A DNA stretch of 26,401 nt from Chloroflexota bacterium (GCA_030550075.1 JAUQQB010000004.1:1-26401), one strand, 5' to 3'; shown: positions 15,085 through 22,477, numbered from the stretch's first letter. The notes: generated from the sequence alone by a model not told the origin. Translations and numbers: made by a program.

Positions 15085-16824
15085 TCACGGCCCTGACGCA
15101 GCCGGCGGAATCCCCAGCAACGGCAGGATCCTCGCTGCAATACGAGCGAACACGGGGGCAGCCTCCTCGGATCCCCATGGCGAGCGCCGGGGCCGATCGA
15201 GTTTGACCAGGATCAGCACCTGTGGATCCTCCACCGGGCCGAATCCGACAAAAGAAGCAATCGTATCCCGGGGATCGTAGCCCAGCGGAGTGGGGATCTG
15301 GGCCGTCCCGGTTTTACCGGCCATCCGGTAGCCCGGCACCCGCGCTTTCACCGCCTCTCGCTCAATGACCGCCGCCAGCATCTCCCGGAGCATCCATGCC
15401 GTTTGGGCCGAGATCGCCCGGCGGCGAATCCGTAGCTCGGTCCGTTGCACTCCCTCTGGGGTCTGGATCTCCTGCACCACGAAGGGTCGCATGATCAGGC
15501 CATCATTGGCCACCGCCGAAACCGCCACTGCCATTTGCAAGGGCGTCACAGAGACGGCCTGACCGAAGGACTGACGCCCCAAATCCGCCTCCCGCCAGTC
15601 CGGATCCCCATAGGCTCGCACTCGCATCACTGCCTCATAGGGAAGGTCCACATCCGTGGGCTCCCCGATCCCAAAGGCGTGCAGGACGGCATAGAACCGC
15701 TCCGGCCCCAGCAGCCGGGCCAGGTGAGCGGCGCCCACGTTCCGGGAGTAGATCAGGAGCTCGGTCATGTCGAGCCATCCCCGCCCCACCTGATCCCAAT
15801 TGCAAATCGGTGCCCCGCCGAATTCCACGCACCCCTGATCCAGATAACGGTCCTCCGGTCGGATCACACCGGCCTCAAGGGCCGCCGCCATGGTGAGGAT
15901 CTTGAACACCGACCCCGGCTCATAAAGATCCTGGACGACCGGGTTGCGAGCGCCCTGATCCAGGGTTTCTGGGGAATTCGGATCGAAGGCCGGCAGGCTC
16001 ACCATCGCCAGGATCTCGCCCGTGCGCGGGCGGAGCACTACGGCATCGCCTCGCTGAGCGCCGCTCTCCTGTAGACCCCGTGCCAGCTCTTCGGCCACGA
16101 TCGCCTGGATCGTCCGATCGATGGTCAGGACGACCTCTCCACCGGGCTCGGGCTGCGCTAGCGCCTCTTCTTCCACTGGCAACGGACGGCCTTCGGCATC
16201 CACCGGGACCCGGAGGATCACGGGCTTCCCTCGCAGGAACTCATCGTAAGACTTCTCCACCCCAACAGCACCCCGCCGTCCCTCCACGCCCGGATCATCC
16301 TTCCCAAAGAACACGAAGCCCACCACGGGGCCCAGCAACAGGCCCTCGGGATACACCCGTTTCCAGTAAGGCATCACCCGCACGCCTCGGAGGCCGGTTT
16401 CCTCGATCCGCTGGCTTACCACGCGGGCCAGATCCTCTGGGATCCCTCGGGCCACCGGGAACTGCCACCAGCTGTCCGGCCAGCTTTGGGCCGCCTCTTG
16501 GGCTGAGAGGCCCAGCAAAGGGTTCAGGATCTCATCTACTTGCTGCAACCATCTTGCCCGGCGAACCGGATCTCCCCCATAGGCAATGGGCGGGTATTCC
16601 AGAACGACCTGATACCGCGGCGCGTCCATGGCCAGCACCGCGCCGTGTCGATCCAAAATCCGGCCTCGCTGCGCCTCGAGACGCAACTCCATGGACTGAA
16701 CGCCTAATCGCTCCCCAGGCGCGTAGAAGGTCAGGTAGACCAGGCGGATCACCACCAGCCCGAGGAGCAAGGCCGGCGGGAACGCCACCGGGTGTAACCG
16801 CAGTGTCGGCACGGACTCTTTCAT
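15085..16824 (-). CDS. ftsI: Class B penicillin-binding protein FtsI/PBP2-type transpeptidase
   Basis: Membrane-anchored transpeptidase that cross-links septal peptidoglycan with FtsW. The 579 residues have a signal-anchor at about 14-34, the pedestal/dimerisation domain beginning QRGRILDRHGAVLA (52-65), and the transpeptidase domain. Its active-site motifs are SVFK at 305-308 (S305 nucleophile), SRN at 360-362 and KTGT at 504-507. No PASTA domain is seen. The ATG at 16824 overlaps the ftsL stop as ATGA; GGAGG lies 10 nt upstream. Assignment to FtsI rather than an elongation PBP2 rests on its place after rsmH-ftsL. Confidence 0.96.
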   Translation of the reverse strand: MKESVPTLRLHPVAFPPALLLGLVVIRLVYLTFYAPGERLGVQSMELRLEAQRGRILDRHGAVLAMDAPRYQVVLEYPPIAYGGDPVRRARWLQQVDEILNPLLGLSAQEAAQSWPDSWWQFPVARGIPEDLARVVSQRIEETGLRGVRVMPYWKRVYPEGLLLGPVVGFVFFGKDDPGVEGRRGAVGVEKSYDEFLRGKPVILRVPVDAEGRPLPVEEEALAQPEPGGEVVLTIDRTIQAIVAEELARGLQESGAQRGDAVVLRPRTGEILAMVSLPAFDPNSPETLDQGARNPVVQDLYEPGSVFKILTMAAALEAGVIRPEDRYLDQGCVEFGGAPICNWDQVGRGWLDMTELLIYSRNVGAAHLARLLGPERFYAVLHAFGIGEPTDVDLPYEAVMRVRAYGDPDWREADLGRQSFGQAVSVTPLQMAVAVSAVANDGLIMRPFVVQEIQTPEGVQRTELRIRRRAISAQTAWMLREMLAAVIEREAVKARVPGYRMAGKTGTAQIPTPLGYDPRDTIASFVGFGPVEDPQVLILVKLDRPRRSPWGSEEAAPVFARIAARILPLLGIPPAASGP

Positions 16825-17129
16825 GGCCCTGCGTCCTCCGGCGGAAGCGTAACCGGCAACGAGAGCAGAAGACCCGCAGGTTCTCTGGCAGGGACGAACC
16901 CCAGCGACCGGGCCCTCTCCTGCAAGCGCGGGATGGCGCTTTCACGGGCGATCGCTTCCTCCATCGCCGCGTTCCCCCGCTCCAGCGCGGCGCGGGTTTC
17001 GCTCAGATGCTGAACAATCTGTCCCTGCTCCACTGCTGCCGTGGAGAGAAATGTGAAGAGCAGAGAGAAAGAAGTCAGAAACAGCAATGCTCCTGCCACC
17101 ACCAGAAGGACGCGTTGCCGCCGGCTCAT
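16821..17129 (-). CDS. ftsL: FtsL-like cell division protein
   Basis: A 102-residue bitopic protein: short basic N-terminus (SRRQR), one membrane span at about 7-29 (VLLVVAGALLFLTSFSLLFTFL), then a predicted helical, Glu/Arg/Ala-rich coiled coil (about 33-75), ending in a Leu/Pro-rich tail. The RARSLGFVPA stretch matches the usual FtsL/DivIC ending after the coiled coil. Sequence conservation in this family is low, so the call depends on topology, size and position between rsmH and ftsI. The ATG at 17129 overlaps the rsmH stop (ATGA) with GGAG 8 nt upstream. It is preferred to an ATG two codons earlier. It partners FtsQ (DivIB) and FtsW/FtsI in activating septal synthesis. Confidence 0.85.
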   Translation of the reverse strand: MSRRQRVLLVVAGALLFLTSFSLLFTFLSTAAVEQGQIVQHLSETRAALERGNAAMEEAIARESAIPRLQERARSLGFVPAREPAGLLLSLPVTLPPEDAGP

Positions 17130-18040
17130 CCCCATCGCTCCACAATGCGCAGTCGGGCGCTACGGGCCCGTGGGTTGATCCGCACCTCCTCTTCCGAAGG
17201 CCAAATCGGTTTGCGGGTGATCAGGCGCAGGCTTGCCCGATGCCCGCATGTGCAAACCGGAACTTCGGGCGGGCACAGGCAATCCCGGGATTCCTGCTGG
17301 AAGAACGTCTTCACGATCCGATCCTCCAGGGAATGAAAGGCAATCACGGCCAGCCGGCCGCCTGGCTTTAACAAAGAGACCGCCTGGGGAAGGGCCTGTT
17401 CCAGTGCCTGAAGCTCTTCGTTCACCGCAATGCGCAACGCCAGGAACGTTCGCGTGGCCGGATGCTGATCCTCCCTCCCCCGGCCCACCACCTGCGCGAT
17501 CAATTCGGCCAGCTCCGTCGTGGTTCGGATCGGTCGATTCCGCACGATCGCCCGCGCAATCCGTCGGGCGAATCGCTCCTCTCCGTATCGGCGGATAACC
17601 TCCGCGAGCTGCTTCTCCGGCCACCGGTTCACGATCTCCGCTGCCGGAATCCCGTGGCCGGGATCATAACGCATGTCCAGCGGGCCCTCGATCTGGAAAC
17701 TGAACCCTCGATGGGGATCCCCCAGCTGCCATGAGGAGAGCCCCAAATCGAACAGGATCCCATCGACCTCCAGCAAGTCATAACGCACAGCGATCCGCCG
17801 CAGCTCCGCATAGGAGCCATGGACCAGGACAGCTCGCTCTCCAAAAGGACGCAAGCGTTCTCGCGCATGCTCCAGCACCTCGGGGTCCCGATCAATCCCC
17901 AGAAGACGGCCATCCGGCGCGGAGCGCTCCAGAATCGCCGCTGCATGCCCTCCGCTGCCGACTGTGGCATCGATGTACACACCTCCGGGTCGAACCTTCA
18001 GGCCCTCCAGCACTTCGCGGAGCAGAACCGGGATATGCAT
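17126..18040 (-). CDS. rsmH: 16S rRNA (cytosine(1402)-N(4))-methyltransferase RsmH (MraW)
   Basis: SAM-dependent methyltransferase acting on C1402 of 16S rRNA in the ribosomal P site. The 304 residues begin with HIPVLLREVLEGL. Motif I DATVGSGGHAAAIL is at 24-37, GIDRDPEVL follows, then LFDLGLSSWQLGDPHRGFSF, PLDMRYD, RTFLALRIAVNEEL, and IAFHSLEDRIVK. A C-terminal CLCPPEVPVCTCG cysteine cluster is typical of many bacteria. Second gene of the cluster, 117 nt after mraZ. The ATG at 18040 has no strong SD. A 7-bp GC stem can form in the leader (18099-18128). Confidence 0.97.
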   Translation of the reverse strand: MHIPVLLREVLEGLKVRPGGVYIDATVGSGGHAAAILERSAPDGRLLGIDRDPEVLEHARERLRPFGERAVLVHGSYAELRRIAVRYDLLEVDGILFDLGLSSWQLGDPHRGFSFQIEGPLDMRYDPGHGIPAAEIVNRWPEKQLAEVIRRYGEERFARRIARAIVRNRPIRTTTELAELIAQVVGRGREDQHPATRTFLALRIAVNEELQALEQALPQAVSLLKPGGRLAVIAFHSLEDRIVKTFFQQESRDCLCPPEVPVCTCGHRASLRLITRKPIWPSEEEVRINPRARSARLRIVERWG

Positions 18041-18098
18041 CGTGGACCGCTATCGCTAGTTGGTGATCTTTCCTTCTCGATGCCCGGGGAGCCTCTTT

Positions 18099-18128
18099 GG
18101 GGCCGGGGCGGGCACTTTCGACGGCCCC
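18099..18128 (-). repeat. GC-rich hairpin between mraZ and rsmH
   Basis: GGGGCCG at 18099-18105 is the exact reverse complement of CGGCCCC at 18122-18128, with a 16-nt loop. It would form in the mraZ-rsmH intercistronic RNA. No T run follows on the minus strand, so it is more likely a stability or translation element than a terminator. Confidence 0.35.
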
Positions 18129-18157
18129 GCTCACCTGTAAATGCTCCCACAGATTGT

Positions 18158-18586
18158 TTAAATCTCCAGCTTCATCCAGTGCTCCGGCGGAATCCGGCCG
18201 TTTTGAAAGCGCTCCAGCATCTCCTGCCAAGCGGAGGGGGACCAGAGCTCCAGATACGTATGAACCCCTACAATCACCGCCTGAGCCTCCAAGCCCGCAT
18301 AAGCCCGGAGAGAAGCCGGGATGAGGATCCGACCCTGCTCATCGGGGATCACATCGAAGGCCCCACCGAAGAAGAACCGGCGCCATTCTCGGGCCTCCGG
18401 GGCCGTAAGAGGTAGCTGGCTGATCCGCTCCGCCACCCGCCGCCATTCAGGGAGCGTGAACAAATACAAGCATGGTTCCAGGCCTCTGGTGAGCACCGCC
18501 CCCGCTGTGAAGAACGACCGATAGCGCGCAGGGAGGAACATCCGTCCCTTCGCGTCGATCCCATGCCGATACTCCCCCAGGAACAT
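18158..18586 (-). CDS. mraZ: Transcriptional regulator / division protein MraZ
   Basis: AbrB-like DNA-binding protein that represses or tunes its own dcw operon. From the ATG at 18586 it has 142 residues, the normal MraZ length, beginning with the conserved MFLGEYRHGIDAKGRMFLPA. The second half repeats the fold (FDVIPDEQGRILIPASLRAYAGL). An in-frame GTG at 18655 would add 23 residues. That GTG has GGAGG 6 nt upstream and lies about 25 nt after the predicted transcription start, whereas the ATG has only a GGGGAT-type SD. The family N-terminus favours the ATG, but the SD evidence favours the GTG, so the longer form is a real possibility. First gene of the cluster. Confidence 0.93.
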   Translation of the reverse strand: MFLGEYRHGIDAKGRMFLPARYRSFFTAGAVLTRGLEPCLYLFTLPEWRRVAERISQLPLTAPEAREWRRFFFGGAFDVIPDEQGRILIPASLRAYAGLEAQAVIVGVHTYLELWSPSAWQEMLERFQNGRIPPEHWMKLEI

Positions 18587-18651
18587 CGGGGGATCCCCGG
18601 GAGGAAGCACCGGCTGTTCCAGCTCATGCTTCCGCCGCCCTCTCGGACCCA

Positions 18652-18678
18652 CCACTCTCCTCCACTTTGCACCACTCT
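18652..18678 (-). promoter_or_regulatory. MraZ operator: three MraZ boxes
   Basis: On the minus strand AGAGTGG, AAAGTGG and AGAGTGG occur at 18678-18672, 18668-18662 and 18658-18652, separated by exactly 3 nt (10-bp period, same face of the helix). Characterised MraZ proteins bind direct repeats of this form (GTGG-type boxes, e.g. AAAGTGG-N3 in mollicutes and TGGG-N5 in E. coli; from memory). The boxes lie just after the predicted start of transcription, so bound MraZ would block initiation or escape. Confidence 0.85.
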
Positions 18679-18686
18679 ACGCCTCC

Positions 18687-18714
18687 ATTATATGAATTCC
18701 CTCCACCTGCACAA
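18687..18714 (-). promoter_or_regulatory. Promoter of the dcw cluster (mraZ promoter)
   Basis: A perfect -10 TATAAT lies on the minus strand at 18692-18687. A TTGTGC hexamer at 18714-18709 sits 16 nt upstream as a weak -35. Transcription would start near 18680, immediately before the three MraZ boxes. This is the only convincing promoter found upstream of the minus-strand cluster. Confidence 0.7.
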
Positions 18715-18982
18715 GAGGTTTGGGAAATCTTAACGCAAGGCTTGGGTTATCTTGGGATAATGCAACAGGCTGCCCGGTGTTGTGAAGAGCACGAGGGGGC
18801 CTTCGGACCACAAGTTGCGTTATAATGGCGTGGATAGAAGTTTTCACCCGAGGATTTTCAGGAAGTGGGCACCCGCGGCACTGGCCGAGCTTTCCAGGAT
18901 TTCTCTCACGGCCCTTCAACCATCGGAATGGGGATAACATAGAAATCCACCTGCCGTTCCATCACCTGTGGGGGGACATTCC
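18715..18982. other. Divergent intergenic region between mraZ and the dehydrogenase
   Basis: No gene is seen; an 87-codon minus-strand frame here has no SD or family resemblance. A direct repeat CTTGGGTTAT/CTTGGGATAA lies at 18741-18760. A plus-strand TATAAT is at 18821-18826. The remaining leader of about 150 nt before the dehydrogenase ATG holds no recognised riboswitch. Confidence 0.45.
18821..18826 (+). promoter_or_regulatory. Candidate -10 box for the dehydrogenase-PgeF operon
   Basis: TATAAT occurs on the plus strand after GTTGCGT. No good -35 hexamer is found at 16-18 nt spacing. Transcription would begin near 18833 and give a leader of about 150 nt. Position between divergent genes supports it; the missing -35 keeps confidence moderate. 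Confidence 0.45.
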
Positions 18983-19942
18983 ATGCTGGCTGTCTACCTG
19001 AACCGGGGACTGGACCTCCGACACGATTATCCGGCGCCCTCACCGCCACCCGGGGAAGCTCGTATCCGGGTGAAGATCGCGGGAATCTGCAATACCGATC
19101 TGGAGTTAATGCGCGGGTATCTGGACTTCCGGGGCGTTCCCGGCCACGAGTTCGTGGGCGTGGTGGAAGAGGCCCCGGATCACCCGGAATGGATGGGCAG
19201 ACGGGTGGTCGGCGAGATCAACGCTGCCTGCGGGATCTGCCCCACCTGTCGGGCCGGGCGGCCCACCCACTGCCCGAACCGGACCACGCTGGGGATCCTC
19301 GGTCGCGATGGCGCGTTCGCGGAGTACCTCCTCCTGCCGGTGGTTAACCTCCACGAGGTGCCCCCCGAGATCCCGGATGAGGCCGCGGTGTTCGTGGAGC
19401 CCCTGGCCGCCGCTCTGGAGATCACCCAGCAGATCCATATCCATCCCACGGATCGAGTGGTGGTGCTGGGCGATGGCAAGCTCGGCCAGCTGGTCGCACA
19501 GGTCCTGCAGCTCACCGGATGCGATCTCCTTGTGATCGGGCGGAACCGGAACAAGCTGGATCTCCTGGCTCGACGGGGAATCCCCACTGCGCTGGTGGAT
19601 GAGGTGAGCACGCTCTCCGCTGACGTGGTGGTGGAGTGCACCGGCTCCCCCGAAGGCTTTCAACTCGCCCGTCGGTGGGTGCGGCCGCGAGGGACGCTCG
19701 TGCTGAAGAGCACCTATCACGGCACGGTGGAAGCGAACCTGACGATGGTCGCCGTGGATGAAGTGGTGATGATCGGCTCCCGCTGCGGGCCATTCCCACC
19801 CGCTCTCCGGCTCCTCCGGCAGGGGCTCGTGGATGTGCTGCCCATGATTCACGCCCGCTATCCACTGCATGAGGCCGCGCAGGCCTTCGAGCACGCAGCC
19901 CGCAAGGGCGTGTTGAAAGTCCTGCTGGATGTTTCCCCATGA
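18983..19942 (+). CDS. Zinc-dependent alcohol dehydrogenase-like (MDR family) protein
   Basis: Medium-chain dehydrogenase/reductase of 319 residues from the ATG at 18983 (GGGGGGA, 6-nt spacer); a GTG at 18968 is a weaker alternative. The catalytic-zinc region has GICNTDLELMRGY (C36) and GVPGHEFVG (H55, E56). A structural-zinc lobe has four cysteines, C83, C86, C89 and C97, in AACGICPTC...THC. The nucleotide-binding Rossmann motif VLGDGKLGQLVAQ lies near 161-173. It is shorter than classical ADHs (about 350). The substrate cannot be read from sequence; sorbitol/threonine-type dehydrogenases are also related. Its stop overlaps the pgeF start (ATGA), so the two are co-translated. Confidence 0.88.
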   Translation: MLAVYLNRGLDLRHDYPAPSPPPGEARIRVKIAGICNTDLELMRGYLDFRGVPGHEFVGVVEEAPDHPEWMGRRVVGEINAACGICPTCRAGRPTHCPNRTTLGILGRDGAFAEYLLLPVVNLHEVPPEIPDEAAVFVEPLAAALEITQQIHIHPTDRVVVLGDGKLGQLVAQVLQLTGCDLLVIGRNRNKLDLLARRGIPTALVDEVSTLSADVVVECTGSPEGFQLARRWVRPRGTLVLKSTYHGTVEANLTMVAVDEVVMIGSRCGPFPPALRLLRQGLVDVLPMIHARYPLHEAAQAFEHAARKGVLKVLLDVSP

Positions 19943-20730
19943 GCGCTATGGCGCACTGGGAGGCTATCCAGAGAGGCACCATTGTCCTCTATCGCTTCCG
20001 GGGCTTCCCGTGGAGCGATATCCCACATGGCTTCCTCACTCGGAAGGGAGGGGTGAGCGTTCCGCCCTTCGCTTCCCTCAATCTGAGTCATTCGGTCGGT
20101 GATGATCCCGCGGCAGTGGCGGAGAACCTGCGCCGGGCCTTCGCCGCCATCGGTTTACGAGCGGAGGAGATCGTTACCGCCTGGCTGATCCACGGGAACG
20201 AGGTAGCCCTGGTGGACACGCATCATCAGGGCAGAATCCTGGAAGGCGTGGATGGATTGATCACGGCAGAACGAGGCCTGGCTCTCTTCATGCGATTCGC
20301 CGATTGCATCCCGGTCCTGCTAACGGATCCCGCTCTCCCGGCGGTCGGCATCGTGCATGTTGGCTGGCGGGGGCTGGCGGCCGGGGTTCTGGAAGCCGCT
20401 CTGGAGATCTTTGAGCGCCGCCTGGGATCTCGCCCCCCCGTCCTCCACGCGGCCCTTGGCCCTGGGATCGGAGGGTGCTGCTACACGGTGGGCCCGGAGG
20501 TCATCGAGGCCCTGGGGCTTCGCGTCGGGAAAGCGCTTCCCCTACACCGGATTAACGGGGCCTGGCATCTTGATCTGCCGAAGGCTGTTCGCTGGCATCT
20601 ACGCCATTTGGGGGTCCCCTCGGTGATTACCGCCGGGGTGTGCACCGCCTGCCATCTCGAAGACTGGTATTCCCATCGAGCGGAACATGGAAGGACCGGA
20701 CGCTTTGGGGCCTGGATCCGAAATCCATGA
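19939..20730 (+). CDS. pgeF: Peptidoglycan editing factor PgeF (YfiH/LACC1 multicopper-oxidase-like family)
   Basis: The 263-residue protein has the family's three zinc ligands H85 (LIHGNEV), C123 (ADCIPVLL) and H140 (HVGWRG), the latter in the HxGWRG signature. It also has GPGIGGCCYTVGPEV and the C-terminal WYSHRAEHGRTGR. E. coli PgeF (YfiH) removes UDP-MurNAc-L-Ser made by MurC misincorporation. Other members act as purine nucleoside phosphorylases or deaminases, so activity is not certain. ATG at 19939 overlaps the dehydrogenase stop; an ATG at 19948 is possible. In many Gram-positive bacteria this gene follows ftsZ; here it flanks the mraZ end of the dcw cluster. Confidence 0.93.
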   Translation: MSAMAHWEAIQRGTIVLYRFRGFPWSDIPHGFLTRKGGVSVPPFASLNLSHSVGDDPAAVAENLRRAFAAIGLRAEEIVTAWLIHGNEVALVDTHHQGRILEGVDGLITAERGLALFMRFADCIPVLLTDPALPAVGIVHVGWRGLAAGVLEAALEIFERRLGSRPPVLHAALGPGIGGCCYTVGPEVIEALGLRVGKALPLHRINGAWHLDLPKAVRWHLRHLGVPSVITAGVCTACHLEDWYSHRAEHGRTGRFGAWIRNP

Positions 20731-20770
20731 AGGAGTTCCCCCTCAGGCCCCGGCCGGTAAGGGGATCGCG

Positions 20771-21973
20771 ATGTCGCGACGCCAGCGGTTCCGGCCGGGT
20801 ACGGAGGCGAGCCCATTCCATCAGCTCATGGTGGCTCTGGACCGCCTGGAAAGCCTCCCATGGGCTTTCCTGGGCCTATGGACGCTCGCCCTGGGGATGA
20901 TCATCGGGCTGGCCTGGTGGGAAGCATCTGGATCTCCGGAGGTGGGCGCCGGTGCCATCGGAACGTTCCTGGCCTTCGCCGGAGGCGATGCCCTGATGTT
21001 GGTCCAGCTTCCTCGCCTTGGGTATTCCTTCGGCCCGCCCAAGCCACCCTTCATCGCCTTCACGCTCTTCCGCCTGTTCTTAAGCCTGGGCACCCTTCCC
21101 CTTCGGCCGTTTTCCTCAGCGATCGGGCTGGCCCTGATTGGGCACCTCGCCTTCACGGGGAACCTCCTCAATGCCCTCTACCGGGAGCCCTTCCGGCTAA
21201 CCCTGACGGAACTGATCCTGGCCTCGCCCAAGCTGCGAGGAATGCCTCCCCTCCGCATCCTGCATCTTACGGATCTCCATCTGGAACGCCTGACTCGACG
21301 GGAGCAACAAGTCTTGCAATGGGTTGAGGACTTGGATCCAGACCTGATCGTCTTCACCGGAGATCTCCTCAACCTGAGCTATGTGCGCGATCCGCAGGCC
21401 CAGGCCCAGTGTAGCCGGTTCCTGGAAGCGCTGCATGCCCCACTGGGGGTTTATCTGGTCACGGGGACACCCCTGGTGGATCCACCGGAGGTCGTAGGGC
21501 GCATCCTCTTCGGTTTCACGCATATCACGTGGCTGGATAATCGGATCGCCCGCTTCGGGCAGCTGGGCCATCGAGGGCCTCAGATTTGTCTGCTCGGCCT
21601 GACCTGTACGCACGATCCGGAGCATGATGGCGAGCGGCTACGGGAGCTGATGCGCCAGGTCCCTGCCCACGCCCTCACTATCCTGCTCTATCACTCGCCG
21701 GATCTCTTTCCAGAGGCTAGCGCGCTGGGAGTCGATCTCTATCTATGCGGCCACACCCACGGCGGGCAGATCCGCCTCCCACTGATCGGCGCGCTGGTCA
21801 CGGTCTCGATTTATGGGAAACGCTACGAAATGGGTCTGTATCGGCGAGGTTCCACCACGATGTATGTGAGCCGCGGGTTGGGGATGGAGGGGCTGGGAAT
21901 GCCACGGATGCGATTGATGTGCCCGCCGGAGATCGTCCTGATTCACCTGCAAAGCGATGAATCGGAATCGTAG
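20771..21973 (+). CDS. Membrane-anchored metallophosphoesterase with degenerate GNH motif
   Basis: A 400-residue protein (ATG at 20771, AGGGG with 6-nt spacer). Three to four membrane spans occupy residues about 30-50, 57-80, 94-112 and 115-135. A calcineurin-like phosphoesterase domain follows, related to YkuE/YaeI-type enzymes. Metal-binding motifs seen are TDLH (D168, H170), GDLLN (D198), YHSPD (H308) and GHTHGG (H328, H330). The expected GNH(D/E) motif is replaced by TGTPLVDPP (232-234 GTP), removing a metal-ligand Asn and the catalytic His. There is no frameshift: the flanking sequence stays in register. Substrate is unknown; related proteins act on phospholipid-like phosphodiesters. A palindrome overlaps its stop codon. 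Confidence 0.82.
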   Translation: MSRRQRFRPGTEASPFHQLMVALDRLESLPWAFLGLWTLALGMIIGLAWWEASGSPEVGAGAIGTFLAFAGGDALMLVQLPRLGYSFGPPKPPFIAFTLFRLFLSLGTLPLRPFSSAIGLALIGHLAFTGNLLNALYREPFRLTLTELILASPKLRGMPPLRILHLTDLHLERLTRREQQVLQWVEDLDPDLIVFTGDLLNLSYVRDPQAQAQCSRFLEALHAPLGVYLVTGTPLVDPPEVVGRILFGFTHITWLDNRIARFGQLGHRGPQICLLGLTCTHDPEHDGERLRELMRQVPAHALTILLYHSPDLFPEASALGVDLYLCGHTHGGQIRLPLIGALVTVSIYGKRYEMGLYRRGSTTMYVSRGLGMEGLGMPRMRLMCPPEIVLIHLQSDESES

Positions 21974-21995
21974 GACAACTGCAAGCAGTTGTCCT
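21972..21995. repeat. Perfect 11-bp palindrome at the metallophosphoesterase stop codon
   Basis: AGGACAACTGC at 21972-21982 and GCAGTTGTCCT at 21985-21995 are exact reverse complements separated by AA. The left arm includes the last two bases of the TAG stop. No T run follows on the plus strand, so it is not a standard terminator. It resembles REP-type palindromes or a 3'-end stabiliser or regulator site. Confidence 0.65.
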
Positions 21996-22015
21996 GCAAC
22001 CGGAGGGATGATCCC

Positions 22016-22363
22016 GTGATGCGACGTCGCTTAGAAACTGCGATCTCACTCTTCCTGGCGCTGGCGGTTATTGGGGTTGGATGTGGGATCTGCCTGTTAG
22101 GAACCTTGGCCGCGCGTGGGGATCTCTCCTGGACCATCGGAGGCGCTCAGTATCGCCTGTGGCTGATTCGGGAACGGGAAGGCGTCGGGCTGGCCCTCTC
22201 GCAAACGACGGCTTACCAGAACCCAGAAAGCCGTCTATGCCAGCGCACGAATGTCTGGTTCTGGCTCTGGGCTCCTCGCATGAGCCTGCAGCAGGTGAAT
22301 GACGAAGAATGCCCACCTTTGAGACAGCGCAACGATCCGCGGATTGAGAAAATTCCTACATAG
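22016..22363 (+). CDS. Small single-pass membrane protein, unknown function
   Basis: About 115 residues: a basic N-terminus (MRRRLE), one hydrophobic span (ISLFLALAVIGVGCGICLLG), then roughly 80 polar residues predicted outside the membrane. That part includes WTIGGAQYRLWLIRE, two cysteines (CQR and ECP) and a Trp-rich segment VWFWLWAP. I recognise no family. GGAGGG at 22002-22007 lies 8 nt before a GTG at 22016 and 11 nt before an ATG at 22019; either could be the start. Codon use resembles the neighbours and the frame is clean, so it is probably a genuine lineage-specific gene in the same operon as the metallophosphoesterase. Confidence 0.55.
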   Translation: MMRRRLETAISLFLALAVIGVGCGICLLGTLAARGDLSWTIGGAQYRLWLIREREGVGLALSQTTAYQNPESRLCQRTNVWFWLWAPRMSLQQVNDEECPPLRQRNDPRIEKIPT

Positions 22364-22447
22364 AGACGGGCCAGACCCCACCCCTGTCTTACGCGGGACC
22401 TCCTATCTTGACCTCATGGGGCGCTCGAGCATATATGATCCCTCCTC

Positions 22448-22477
22448 TTGCCCTCTCCATGGCCCCCGGTGTAAGAT
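22448..22477 (+). promoter_or_regulatory. Possible promoter of the PIN/TRAM-cysS unit
   Basis: TTGCCC at 22448-22453 and TAAGAT at 22472-22477 are 18 nt apart, each matching 4 of 6 consensus bases. They lie about 40 nt before the PIN/TRAM start in a 152-nt spacer. Weak matches; position is the main support. Confidence 0.3.

Noticed and set aside
18677..18940. 87-codon minus-strand frame upstream of mraZ
   Set aside because: It would cover the mraZ promoter and the divergent TATAAT, has no SD, and its translation has no family features.
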